This document shows positions 8,014 to 16,135 of a DNA stretch of 35,790 nucleotides, one piece after another. Position 1 is the first letter of the stretch; each line of letters begins with the position of its first letter. The stretch is from NCBI RefSeq assembly GCF_001613795.1, contig NZ_LPVZ01000003.1, forward strand, positions 1 to 35,790. Direction: 5' to 3'. The notes under the pieces were generated by a model that had not been told where the DNA came from, searched no databases, and worked only from the letters and a program-made list of their open reading frames with translations. This stretch comes from Thalassospira sp. MCCC 1A01148. GTDB lineage: Bacteria > Pseudomonadota > Alphaproteobacteria > Rhodospirillales > Thalassospiraceae. A program made the translations under genes and the position numbers.

Positions 8014-8729
8014 GACGGATCGGCAAACGCGATCATGATCGCACGTCGGTTTTGGCTCCGGCATCTCCGCATGCCCAGACGGTCGCAGCAGATCCATACA
8101 GCTTTCAGGCAAGTCATCGCCGGTTGGCCTGGATGCTGCGGCTGTCTGCCGGAACCAACATCGTGCTGGGGGCCGGGGTGGTCGTTCTGGCACAAACCAT
8201 TGGCCATCTCGTTCCGCTCAAAGAAACCGAGATTGCCCTGGTTCGGACCTATGGCCCGGATGATCGCACCTATGTCGTTGAACCGGTCAGCAAGAAAGTC
8301 GGTGGTTTTGAGGTGTTTCTTGAAGCTCAGGCCAAACGCTTTGTTCTGATCACAAACGAGATCGATCCGGTCACCCAGGAAGAACGCCAGCGCGAAGCAT
8401 CGCGGTTATCCGATGCCCGTTTCTGGGAACGTTTTAAGCGCGAACGGATCGATAGCGGCCTGATCACTGAAGCCCTTGAAAAAGGCATCGAACGTGAAGT
8501 GCGGATTGTCTCCATCGATCCCATCGCCACCCTGTCATCGGACCATAAATATGCGGTCGATTTTATCCAGATCGATCACCGTCGCGGCAAAGAGATCTCG
8601 CGCAAAGCCTTGCGCGCCTACCTGACGCTGGCCACCCGCCCGCAGAATGTCTCCGAAGCCGACAAATACACAAATCCCTTTGGCGTCACCGTGCTCGACA
8701 TGGTGCTGAGAGAAAGAGGCGCGTCATGA
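8001..8729 (+). CDS. virB8: VirB8/TrbF inner-membrane assembly protein
   Basis: A 242-aa bitopic protein: a polar cytoplasmic N-terminus of about 45 residues, one transmembrane helix (about 49-68) and a periplasmic domain of about 170 residues of VirB8/TrbF type, with ERFKRERIDSG and VDFIQIDHRRG segments. VirB8 nucleates assembly of the periplasmic part of the T4SS. Length is typical. It shares ATGA with virB9. Confidence 0.85.
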   Translation: MAWLGRIGKRDHDRTSVLAPASPHAQTVAADPYSFQASHRRLAWMLRLSAGTNIVLGAGVVVLAQTIGHLVPLKETEIALVRTYGPDDRTYVVEPVSKKVGGFEVFLEAQAKRFVLITNEIDPVTQEERQREASRLSDARFWERFKRERIDSGLITEALEKGIEREVRIVSIDPIATLSSDHKYAVDFIQIDHRRGKEISRKALRAYLTLATRPQNVSEADKYTNPFGVTVLDMVLRERGAS

Positions 8730-9808
8730 AACGCCTGAGTAATCTTGTTTTCCATCTTGTTCTGGGCAGCCTGATTTTAGCTGTCCTCGTGCTTGGCTAT
8801 CAACGCGCCAATGCGCAAACAGCCGCTCGTCCCCCAATGCCAGGACAATCACAACAGCCGTTTTCGGGTGCGCCTAGTTCCCCACAACACTCCGCCCCGG
8901 CCATGCCGGTCCCTGACAGTGTGGTCGATCAGGCACGCGAGCAGAATGAAGGGTATTTCCCGGCCATGCGCCGACCGCGCACCAGCGGACAGGTTCAGGA
9001 TGTCTGGGATCGAGCCGAACCTGATGATGCGGTTTATGCCACCGATCTGTGTAGTGACTGCACTTACAAGATCCGCACCCGCGAGTTTATGGTCACGGTG
9101 GTTGAACTGCCACGCGGCGAGATCATCGAAGCTGTCGATCTCGGCGATGATGGCGGGTTCTCGGTCAAACCACGTGGCCAACGCCGTCTTGCTGTGCGTC
9201 CAAGTGGCTATGGCTACGACACCTCACTGGTCGTCTATGGCAAGTCCGGTGCGGTCTATCCGTTCTATCTGCGGGCAGAGAGTTTCAACTCAGTCAATGT
9301 CCCCGATCTCGTTGTCCGCATCGAAGGATCGGTGCAAATCGATAGCGATCCGGCGGTCCCTGGCTTTGCCGGTGTTTTGGACGACACAGGGAAACCAGCC
9401 CTTCCAGCGATGTCTGTTCCAGGGCATGGCAATAAGTCTGCTGCCATCGACACTGCGATTGCCGGACTGAGTGACACCAATCCCGGCACGCCTGACGGTG
9501 ACTTTGTTGCCCAATCGCCGTTTGACCCAAATGCGCTGCGCGGCTGGGGAGAATATGATCTTTGGGGCGATGAAACGCTCCGCCCTGAAACCGTCTTCCG
9601 TGATGATCACTTCACCTATATCCGCTTTGGAAAACGCTGGAAGGACGTCGAACTGCCAACCGCCTATGTGGTGGTTGATGGCATTGATGAGTTGGTCAAT
9701 ACCCGTGTGCAGGGTGAGACCTACATCATCGAAAGCACGCGCCCGCTGATCACACTCAAAAGCGGTCAAAGCTTCCTCTGTGTTGAATATACCGGGGACG
9801 CCGCATGA
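8726..9808 (+). CDS. virB9: VirB9/TrbG outer-membrane core component
   Basis: A 360-aa exported protein: signal peptide (cleavage near ANA-Q, about residue 31), a Pro/Gln/Ser-rich spacer (about 32-75), then the VirB9/TrbG/CagX beta-rich domain (about 95-360), with the C-terminal DDHFTYIRFGKRWKD region that normally contacts VirB7 and VirB10. It is longer than typical VirB9 because of the spacer and a Gly/Pro/Asp insert near residues 205-265. It forms the outer-membrane ring of the core complex. ATGA overlaps flank it. Confidence 0.9.
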   Translation: MKRLSNLVFHLVLGSLILAVLVLGYQRANAQTAARPPMPGQSQQPFSGAPSSPQHSAPAMPVPDSVVDQAREQNEGYFPAMRRPRTSGQVQDVWDRAEPDDAVYATDLCSDCTYKIRTREFMVTVVELPRGEIIEAVDLGDDGGFSVKPRGQRRLAVRPSGYGYDTSLVVYGKSGAVYPFYLRAESFNSVNVPDLVVRIEGSVQIDSDPAVPGFAGVLDDTGKPALPAMSVPGHGNKSAAIDTAIAGLSDTNPGTPDGDFVAQSPFDPNALRGWGEYDLWGDETLRPETVFRDDHFTYIRFGKRWKDVELPTAYVVVDGIDELVNTRVQGETYIIESTRPLITLKSGQSFLCVEYTGDAA

Positions 9809-10896
9809 GTGCATTTTGTGATGTCGCCCTGGTGCTTGGTTTGACCTTTGGTGGCGTGTGTGCGGAACCGGTGGTCAATCAACCACCAACCCTGCCTGCC
9901 GATGATCCATCGGTCTGGGCACTTCCGGCCCCACCTCCTCCAGCGCCCCCTGCTCTCGCACCTTCCATGCCGCCGATCATCATCAAGGACGCCAAACCAG
10001 AACCGCAACCAGAGCCTGTTCTCAAAGTCGAGCCGGAACCTGAGGTCACGCCTGAACCGCCTGCACCGGATCCATACCGCACAGCCTTGGAGGCTGCTTG
10101 GCAACAGCCTGTTTCCATGTCGTCTGGCTGGGGCGCTCCGGCGTGGCAGTCTGGCGATATGGACGGATTGTCGGGCAAAGCCGCCCTGTCCGGTATGAAC
10201 GCACCAGCAGCGATGGATCCGCTTGATCTGCCGGTCGGCGAAAACGACAAGGCCGATTATGAAGGCCCGCGTCGCACCTCGACCCTGCCGGTCGATAACA
10301 GCCGGATCATTACCGCAGATCGTTACATCACCGTCATTCTTGAAACTGGCATCAACAGCCAGGTTGGCGGTGACGCAACCGGCACCGTGATCGTCCAGTC
10401 AGCGCGTGATGTTTATGGCTATCACGGGCGCAATGTCCTGATCCCCAAAGGATCGCGGCTGATCTGCAATTACGATCCGCCCAAGGATATGGGCAGTTCG
10501 CGCCTGTCGATTGCCTGTGAACGGATCCTGATCGCCGGGCATCGGGCCGAGATCCGCCAGTTGGCCTCCCCCATCGGAGACATTCAGGGCCGACAAGGCG
10601 TTGCTGGCGAAGTGGATCGCCGTTTCTGGGAACGCTATGGCACGGCCTTCATGCTGACCGGCATCTCAACGGCTGTGCGTTATGCCGCGGCCTCAACAAA
10701 ATCAGAAGAAAGCGACGGCGAAGTCGCAACTGCGGCTGCTGAGAAAGCCGCCGAAGAACTCTCGACCCGCTTTGGCGAGATCAGCGCCAGCGTCCTTGAA
10801 GAGACGCTCTCGCTGCAACCCATCATCACCATCCCCCAAGGCACCCGCCTTCAGATCCGTCCGGCAACGGACTGGCACATCGCAAATGTGGAGTAA
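9805..10896 (+). CDS. virB10: VirB10/TrbI core-complex protein
   Basis: A 363-aa protein with a hydrophobic segment right at the N-terminus (about 5-20), a strongly Pro/Glu-rich periplasmic spacer (about 25-95) and a C-terminal TrbI/VirB10 domain (about 150-363, including GTVIVQSARDVYGYHGRN and the YGTAFMLTGIST antenna helix). VirB10 spans from the inner membrane to the outer-membrane pore and senses ATP use. Unlike typical members there is almost no cytoplasmic tail before the hydrophobic segment, so it may insert differently. It overlaps virB9 by ATGA. Confidence 0.9.
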   Translation: MSAFCDVALVLGLTFGGVCAEPVVNQPPTLPADDPSVWALPAPPPPAPPALAPSMPPIIIKDAKPEPQPEPVLKVEPEPEVTPEPPAPDPYRTALEAAWQQPVSMSSGWGAPAWQSGDMDGLSGKAALSGMNAPAAMDPLDLPVGENDKADYEGPRRTSTLPVDNSRIITADRYITVILETGINSQVGGDATGTVIVQSARDVYGYHGRNVLIPKGSRLICNYDPPKDMGSSRLSIACERILIAGHRAEIRQLASPIGDIQGRQGVAGEVDRRFWERYGTAFMLTGISTAVRYAAASTKSEESDGEVATAAAEKAAEELSTRFGEISASVLEETLSLQPIITIPQGTRLQIRPATDWHIANVE

Positions 10897-10900
10897 AAGC

Positions 10901-13114
10901 ATGAACAAACGAACCCTTTGGTGTTTGCTCCTGTCATCCTGCCTGGTCTCTCCAGCACTGGCTCAAATACAAGGAACAACTGGCACAACATCCTCACAGG
11001 CTGTACCCGGCATCGAGGAAATGGTGCGCAAGGTGAATATCGTCACCCGCGCAAAAACCCGCACCGCCGTCTCGGAAAACGAACCAATGGCCATTGATCT
11101 TGGCTTGGTCGATGTGCCCGGTGCGCCTGCCAAACTGACCGAAGGTGTCACCGCCAAGGCGTATGCCCGCTATGTCACCTTTGAGGACAATTTGATCGCC
11201 CAATTGGTGCTGACCGGCGTTGAAAAAGATGGCAAATCCGAACCACTCGATTCCAATGATTTTGTCGCCCAGTTCAATATGGAGAGCCCCGAGCTCGATC
11301 CGGCGTCACCCGTCACCATCGAGGGCAATCAGGAAACGCTGCTTGCAGCTCTGCAGCGCTTGAATAATGTCGAAGAAGAGGACGACAAGGAAGAAAAGGA
11401 AACCGAAAGCGCTGAAGCTGATACCGGTGCCTCAAACAATGTCGGATCAAATGCATCAAAGAATGCCGATGCGGCGGGCTATTCGACACCATCAGCTCTT
11501 GATGTTGAGGAAGATACCAGCTCGCCGACCGTGCGTGTCACGACCGAAGGCTGCAACATTCGCGTTGATCTAGCACAGCTCGTCGCTGTCCAGCAAAGCC
11601 GGGTTGAAACCACCGAAGACGGCAATGTGAGCGCGGGAACCTGTGAGGATGGCGCAGATCGCTATCCACTGGATCGCAGTTATTCAGTTTGTGGCGATAC
11701 CATCGATATGGAGACGCGCCAGGCAACTGCACAGTATCTGCTGTATTACACCGATGGTGGTGGCAACCGTCAGGAAGTTACTGACTGCCTGAAGGATGAA
11801 GACAAGGTCTTTGACATCACCGAGAAGACCTCAGCCTGCTCGGTCTATCTTGACTATAACGAGATGATGGCCGTCCCGCAGGCATCCCTTGTCTATGTCA
11901 ATGCGAGCAACAATGAAGTCCAGGTCAGAAGTTGCGAACCATCAGAGGAGCTGGCGTCTGTTCCCCTCGTCTCGGTAACCGATGGCTGCTCAATCCGGCA
12001 TGATTTTGCCGCTAGTCGCTCTTATCAAACCGGACGCCATATCTATGAGCTGAACGGCACCACCTGGCAGGCCGATGCCTGCTCGGACAATGGCACCGAA
12101 TACCCCCACGAAACCGTTTATAAAAGTGCCGCAGGTCAGGAAGTTTGCGCACCGATCATTAATCAGGCGGCTGGCACCGTCACCCGCCAAAGCCGCAAAC
12201 AGATTGTGGTCAACGGGGTTGAGCAATTCATCACTGAATGCAAACCCGACAGCGCCAATATTGCCATCCAGTCAACTATTGATGGCTGTGACAATCCTTC
12301 ACTCTGGAACCACGATCTGGCGGCTGGCACAAGTTATGGTCGCGAGCGGTTTTACTATCTGCTCGATGGCGTCCCGCAATATGTCACCGAATGCCAAGAT
12401 AGCGAGGTTGCCTATCCGCATCATGTCGAGACCACCGGCTGGCAAAACCATGATGACCAGTTGTTCTCCTATCGCCTGACCACGGTCTATATCGAAGGCA
12501 CGCCAAAAGGTCGTTACAACATCAAGACCAGTGAAGTTCTGCCGGGTGAACCACAGACCGCCTATGTCTATGATGGTCAAGGCCCAAAGGCCAATGGCGA
12601 CATCTGGTATGAGGACTGCACCCGGTTTGAGGGGCGTGATCTTGTAAATACCTATGAGCGTCCAGACAGTACGACGTATGGGCTTAAGGTCGATGATGCG
12701 ACCCCGGCCAATCTTGGGAATGTCTGCAATGCGACAGTGCAATGGGCTGACCCAACGCATTCCAGTTGGACTTCTCCTCAAAGTCATACAGGTGGGCCGT
12801 GCGGCAATGCGTCGGGCACCGTCACTGTCCGTGTTGGCGGTTCTGATGGCTATAACGAAAACCGCACGGTCTATAACTCGAACCACTGCAACTATTCGGC
12901 AGCAGTCGGCACCCGAACGACCGTTCGCGAAGATGGCGAAATCATTGGTGAGCCAAGCAGCAAAACGTGCTCCACCCTCTCAGCCCAAAGCTCAATCCAC
13001 CAAAAGCGTTCTGGCAACGACTATTGGACCCTCTATGAGCCGAACAAATACAACTATCCTGCGCATACCGACAGCATCAAGAGCGGTTGCATGGGCAGTT
13101 GGGGGTGGTGGTAA
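10901..13114 (+). CDS. Large exported protein with six cysteine-pair repeats
   Basis: A 737-aa protein starting at ATG 10901 with a signal peptide (cleavage after ALA, residue 21). Residues 155-210 are acidic, Asn/Ser-rich and disordered. From Cys218 six tandem units of 46-53 residues follow (about 218, 264, 313, 363, 416 and 463 to about 515). Each has two cysteines 30-36 residues apart, a central R-x-x-Y/Q and G-containing strand, and usually a T/A-x-C exit. A Cys/Asn/Tyr-rich C-terminal part ends in GWGWW. I recognise no family. It lies between virB10 and virB11, with TAATG coupling to virB11, so it is probably a surface or pilus-associated factor of this T4SS, for example in mating-pair contact. 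Confidence 0.75.
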   Translation: MNKRTLWCLLLSSCLVSPALAQIQGTTGTTSSQAVPGIEEMVRKVNIVTRAKTRTAVSENEPMAIDLGLVDVPGAPAKLTEGVTAKAYARYVTFEDNLIAQLVLTGVEKDGKSEPLDSNDFVAQFNMESPELDPASPVTIEGNQETLLAALQRLNNVEEEDDKEEKETESAEADTGASNNVGSNASKNADAAGYSTPSALDVEEDTSSPTVRVTTEGCNIRVDLAQLVAVQQSRVETTEDGNVSAGTCEDGADRYPLDRSYSVCGDTIDMETRQATAQYLLYYTDGGGNRQEVTDCLKDEDKVFDITEKTSACSVYLDYNEMMAVPQASLVYVNASNNEVQVRSCEPSEELASVPLVSVTDGCSIRHDFAASRSYQTGRHIYELNGTTWQADACSDNGTEYPHETVYKSAAGQEVCAPIINQAAGTVTRQSRKQIVVNGVEQFITECKPDSANIAIQSTIDGCDNPSLWNHDLAAGTSYGRERFYYLLDGVPQYVTECQDSEVAYPHHVETTGWQNHDDQLFSYRLTTVYIEGTPKGRYNIKTSEVLPGEPQTAYVYDGQGPKANGDIWYEDCTRFEGRDLVNTYERPDSTTYGLKVDDATPANLGNVCNATVQWADPTHSSWTSPQSHTGGPCGNASGTVTVRVGGSDGYNENRTVYNSNHCNYSAAVGTRTTVREDGEIIGEPSSKTCSTLSAQSSIHQKRSGNDYWTLYEPNKYNYPAHTDSIKSGCMGSWGWW

Positions 13115-14070
13115 TGAATGCCCTTTCCCCAAATCCGCTGTTTGAGAAGATCCTCGGCCCTCTGGCCAGCTATTACGGCGATCTCTCTACCGTCGAAATC
13201 CGCATGAACCGCCCGCACCGCGTCGTTACCGAACGGCGCGGGGAAGGTAAGCGTGAGATCGAGGATCCTGCGCTCACTCTTGCTGCCATCGAACGGATCG
13301 CCATCAGTCTCGCCAACCAGCGCGGCCTGAAGTTCAATCCTGATGACACTCCGAAACTCTCCTGCGTCCTGCCGGGCAACCATCGCTGCGAGATCCTCGT
13401 CGGTGCATCAGTGCGATCACACCTGAGCCTTGCGATCCGCTGCAAGCATCCTTTCACTCCGAGCTGGGAACAGGCCGGGGTGACACCAAACATCCGCGAT
13501 TATCTGATCGATAAGGTTGGCAGTGACGCCAACATGATCATTAGCGGGGCAACCAATACCGGCAAGACCACCCTGCTCAACATGCTTCTGGCCACCGTCG
13601 ATCCTGCGCGGCGTGTGCTGGCCATCGAGGACACGCCAGAGCTTCATATCGAGCAGTTTTGGGATGGCAATGGCCTGATTGCGGCCCGTGAGGCCGGAAC
13701 CGGCAGCGGCATGGTTGGCTGGCGCGAGATCTATGATCACCTGATGCGGATCACGCCGGACCATATCCTGTTTGGCGAGATCAGCACCCAAAACGCTTTT
13801 GCTGCCCTTGCTGCGCTGAACTCCGGTGTGACCGGCTTTATGTGCACCATCCATGCTGAAAGCCCATGGCAGGCCATTCACCGCAAGTTCGATCAAAATA
13901 TCGCCTGGGCGGGCGAAACCATGCCGCGTGTGCCGGAGTTTCTCGCGGAGCTGGTTGATGTTGTCGTTCAGATCAAACGCAACGCCGATGGCTGGCGACG
14001 CATCACCGATATCTGGGAACCACGCAATGATCGCTATGTGCTGAAAGACGGCAAGGAGATGTTGGTATGA
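13114..14070 (+). CDS. virB11: VirB11 traffic ATPase
   Basis: A 318-aa hexameric secretion ATPase of the VirB11/TrbB family. Walker A (GATNTGKTT) is at about residues 144-152, an Asp-box/Walker B region around HILFGEIS (about 219), and a His-box region at TIHAESP (about 245). VirB11 works at the inner-membrane base to switch between pilus assembly and DNA transfer. The frame opens at 13087, but ATG 13114 overlaps the preceding stop (TAATG) and gives a family-like N-terminus. It is coupled to virD4 by ATGA. Confidence 0.93.
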   Translation: MNALSPNPLFEKILGPLASYYGDLSTVEIRMNRPHRVVTERRGEGKREIEDPALTLAAIERIAISLANQRGLKFNPDDTPKLSCVLPGNHRCEILVGASVRSHLSLAIRCKHPFTPSWEQAGVTPNIRDYLIDKVGSDANMIISGATNTGKTTLLNMLLATVDPARRVLAIEDTPELHIEQFWDGNGLIAAREAGTGSGMVGWREIYDHLMRITPDHILFGEISTQNAFAALAALNSGVTGFMCTIHAESPWQAIHRKFDQNIAWAGETMPRVPEFLAELVDVVVQIKRNADGWRRITDIWEPRNDRYVLKDGKEMLV

Positions 14071-15890
14071 CCGCTCTTTATCGAATGTCTCTGCCGGTCA
14101 TTCTGATTGCGATGATCACTGCCATTCTCTGGCAATGGCATCTCGCTGTCGGCTTTGATGCCCTTGATCTGCGCTGGTGGCAATGGTCTCTTGAAGCCGC
14201 CACCCATTCGGCGGGCCTTCCCAATGAAATGCTTTATCCAGCGCTTTGGACCGGCATTGCCGGGCTGCTTTCGATGTTTGGTGTTCTGGCATTGGCATCT
14301 CGTGCCAATAACAGCACGCTTAGGGGCAACCGTCAGCGCGACGAACTGCATGGCTCAGCCCGCTGGGCCAAGCTGCGTGATCTCAAGAAAGCCCGGCTGT
14401 TTCGTAAAGACGGTGTGGTTGTCGGTGGCTGGCCATCTTGGTTTGGCCGGATCAGCGAATTGCGCCATGACGGGCCGGAGCATGTTCTGGTCTGGGCCCC
14501 GACCCGTACCGGCAAAGGCGTGAGCCTGATCCTCTCAACTCTGCTCAGCTGGCGCGAAAGTATTCTCTGTCTTGATATCAAGGGCGAGAACTTTGCCAAG
14601 ACCGGTGGGTGGCTGGCCAGCATCGGCCATAAAGTCTTGCGGTTTGAACCTGCGGCAACGTCTGGCTCGGCACGCTTCAATCCGCTGGCCGAAGTGCGGA
14701 TTGATAGCGAACGCGACATTGCCGATTGCCAGAACATTGCCGCGATGATCATTGATCCGGACGGCAAAGGCATGTCGGGCAGTTATTGGCGTGAGGAAGG
14801 CTGGGGCTGGCTCTCTGTTGTGCTGCTCCATGTCATCTATCGCGTTCGATCTGAGCAAGGGCGCATGGCCTGCTTTGATGATGTGAACATCTTCCTTTCG
14901 GGCATCACTGGCCAGCCCAGTGAAGACGGCCCCGGTGGAAATCAAAACCGCGAACAGGCGGACGATAATTTCGAGCATATTCTTGCTGAAATGGCCGCCT
15001 TTGATCATGGCAAAGCGCACGTAAACAAGGAAGTCCGGCGCGGGGCCAACAGCATGATGATCAAAGCTCCGCAGGAACGCTCCGGCGTGCATTCGACCGC
15101 CAAAACGCAGCTCACCGTCTTTGCTGATCCGATCATTGCGCGGAATACCGCCACAAGCGATTTTCGTCTGCATGATCTGATGAATGGAGATGCGCCGATG
15201 GCATTGTTCCTTGTCGTGTCCCCTGCTGACAAGGACCGCTTGCGGCCCTTGCTGCGCATCATCCTCAATCTGTTCATGCGGCGTATGACCGAACGCATGG
15301 AGTTTGGATCTGGTCAAACGGTCGCCGGATACAAACACCGCCTGCTTCTCATGCTCGATGAGTTCACATCCATTGGCAAGCTGGAGATCTTTGAGGAATC
15401 GCTGGCCTTCATGGCCGGATACGGCCTCAAGGCGATGATTATCGTTCAGAACACCGAACAGCTGTTCAAGCATTACGGTCGTGATGAGTCGATCATGGCC
15501 AATTGCAAAATCCGGATCGCCTTTACGCCGAACAAGCTCGAAACCGCCAAGCTGCTCTCGGATATGACCGGCAAAGCAACCATCGTGCAAAAGCGCCGCT
15601 CGCACTCCGGGCGGATGGGTGATCTTGGATCCGTCTCGGACAATCTGGCCGAAACCTCCCGCCCGCTACTCACCCCTGATGAATGCATGCGCCTGCAGAT
15701 CATTGATACCGATGGCCGCAAACCAATCCCCGGCGATGCCCTGATCTTTGTTGCCGGTCTGCCGCCAATTCTCGGCCGCCAAAAGCTCTATTTCCTTGAT
15801 CGCAAGCTATCCCGCCGTTCGCAAATGACGCCACCCCAAATGGCGATCTCTTCCATGCCTGCAGCCTCTCTCAAAGGACCCAAATCATGA
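14067..15890 (+). CDS. virD4: VirD4/TraG type IV coupling protein
   Basis: A 607-aa coupling protein: two N-terminal transmembrane helices (about 5-27 and 52-73), then a cytosolic ATPase with Walker A (APTRTGKGV, about residue 143) and Walker B (LLMLDEFTS, about residue 428). HGSARWAK before the ATPase domain and QTDSREFRL-like sensor positions are typical of TraG/VirD4. It recruits the relaxase-DNA complex to the VirB channel. Length is normal (RK2 TraG is about 635 aa). It overlaps the next small gene by ATGA. Confidence 0.95.
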   Translation: MTALYRMSLPVILIAMITAILWQWHLAVGFDALDLRWWQWSLEAATHSAGLPNEMLYPALWTGIAGLLSMFGVLALASRANNSTLRGNRQRDELHGSARWAKLRDLKKARLFRKDGVVVGGWPSWFGRISELRHDGPEHVLVWAPTRTGKGVSLILSTLLSWRESILCLDIKGENFAKTGGWLASIGHKVLRFEPAATSGSARFNPLAEVRIDSERDIADCQNIAAMIIDPDGKGMSGSYWREEGWGWLSVVLLHVIYRVRSEQGRMACFDDVNIFLSGITGQPSEDGPGGNQNREQADDNFEHILAEMAAFDHGKAHVNKEVRRGANSMMIKAPQERSGVHSTAKTQLTVFADPIIARNTATSDFRLHDLMNGDAPMALFLVVSPADKDRLRPLLRIILNLFMRRMTERMEFGSGQTVAGYKHRLLLMLDEFTSIGKLEIFEESLAFMAGYGLKAMIIVQNTEQLFKHYGRDESIMANCKIRIAFTPNKLETAKLLSDMTGKATIVQKRRSHSGRMGDLGSVSDNLAETSRPLLTPDECMRLQIIDTDGRKPIPGDALIFVAGLPPILGRQKLYFLDRKLSRRSQMTPPQMAISSMPAASLKGPKS

Positions 15891-16135
15891 AAACACCTAA
15901 TACACCTGACAAAGGCACGCCTGCGTCTGCAGCCCTGAATGACCAGGACTATCTCAGCCTCGCCTCTTCCATGATCAATGTCCAGAGCATAGACGGCCCG
16001 GTGCCTGTTGACCCGGACATTGCCGAGGCCATGGGCGCTTTTACCGACGACGCACTTTCCGCTGATGACGCGCTCGACAGTCACTTTGATGGCATTGATC
16101 CAACTGCAGATGCGGAGGCCTCAAACAATGGCTGA
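15887..16135 (+). CDS. Small acidic protein after virD4
   Basis: An 82-aa strongly acidic, Asp/Ala-rich protein with no membrane segment and no recognisable domain. It is translationally coupled to virD4 (ATGA) and overlaps the ArdC/Toprim gene by 8 bases, so it is a genuine operon member. Its acidic, disordered character would fit a chaperone, a secretion substrate or a DNA mimic; none of these can be shown from sequence. Confidence 0.6.
   Translation: MKTPNTPDKGTPASAALNDQDYLSLASSMINVQSIDGPVPVDPDIAEAMGAFTDDALSADDALDSHFDGIDPTADAEASNNG

Noticed and set aside
10682..10900. Extension of the cysteine-repeat protein into virB10
   Set aside because: It lies inside virB10 in another frame; the signal peptide starts at 10901.
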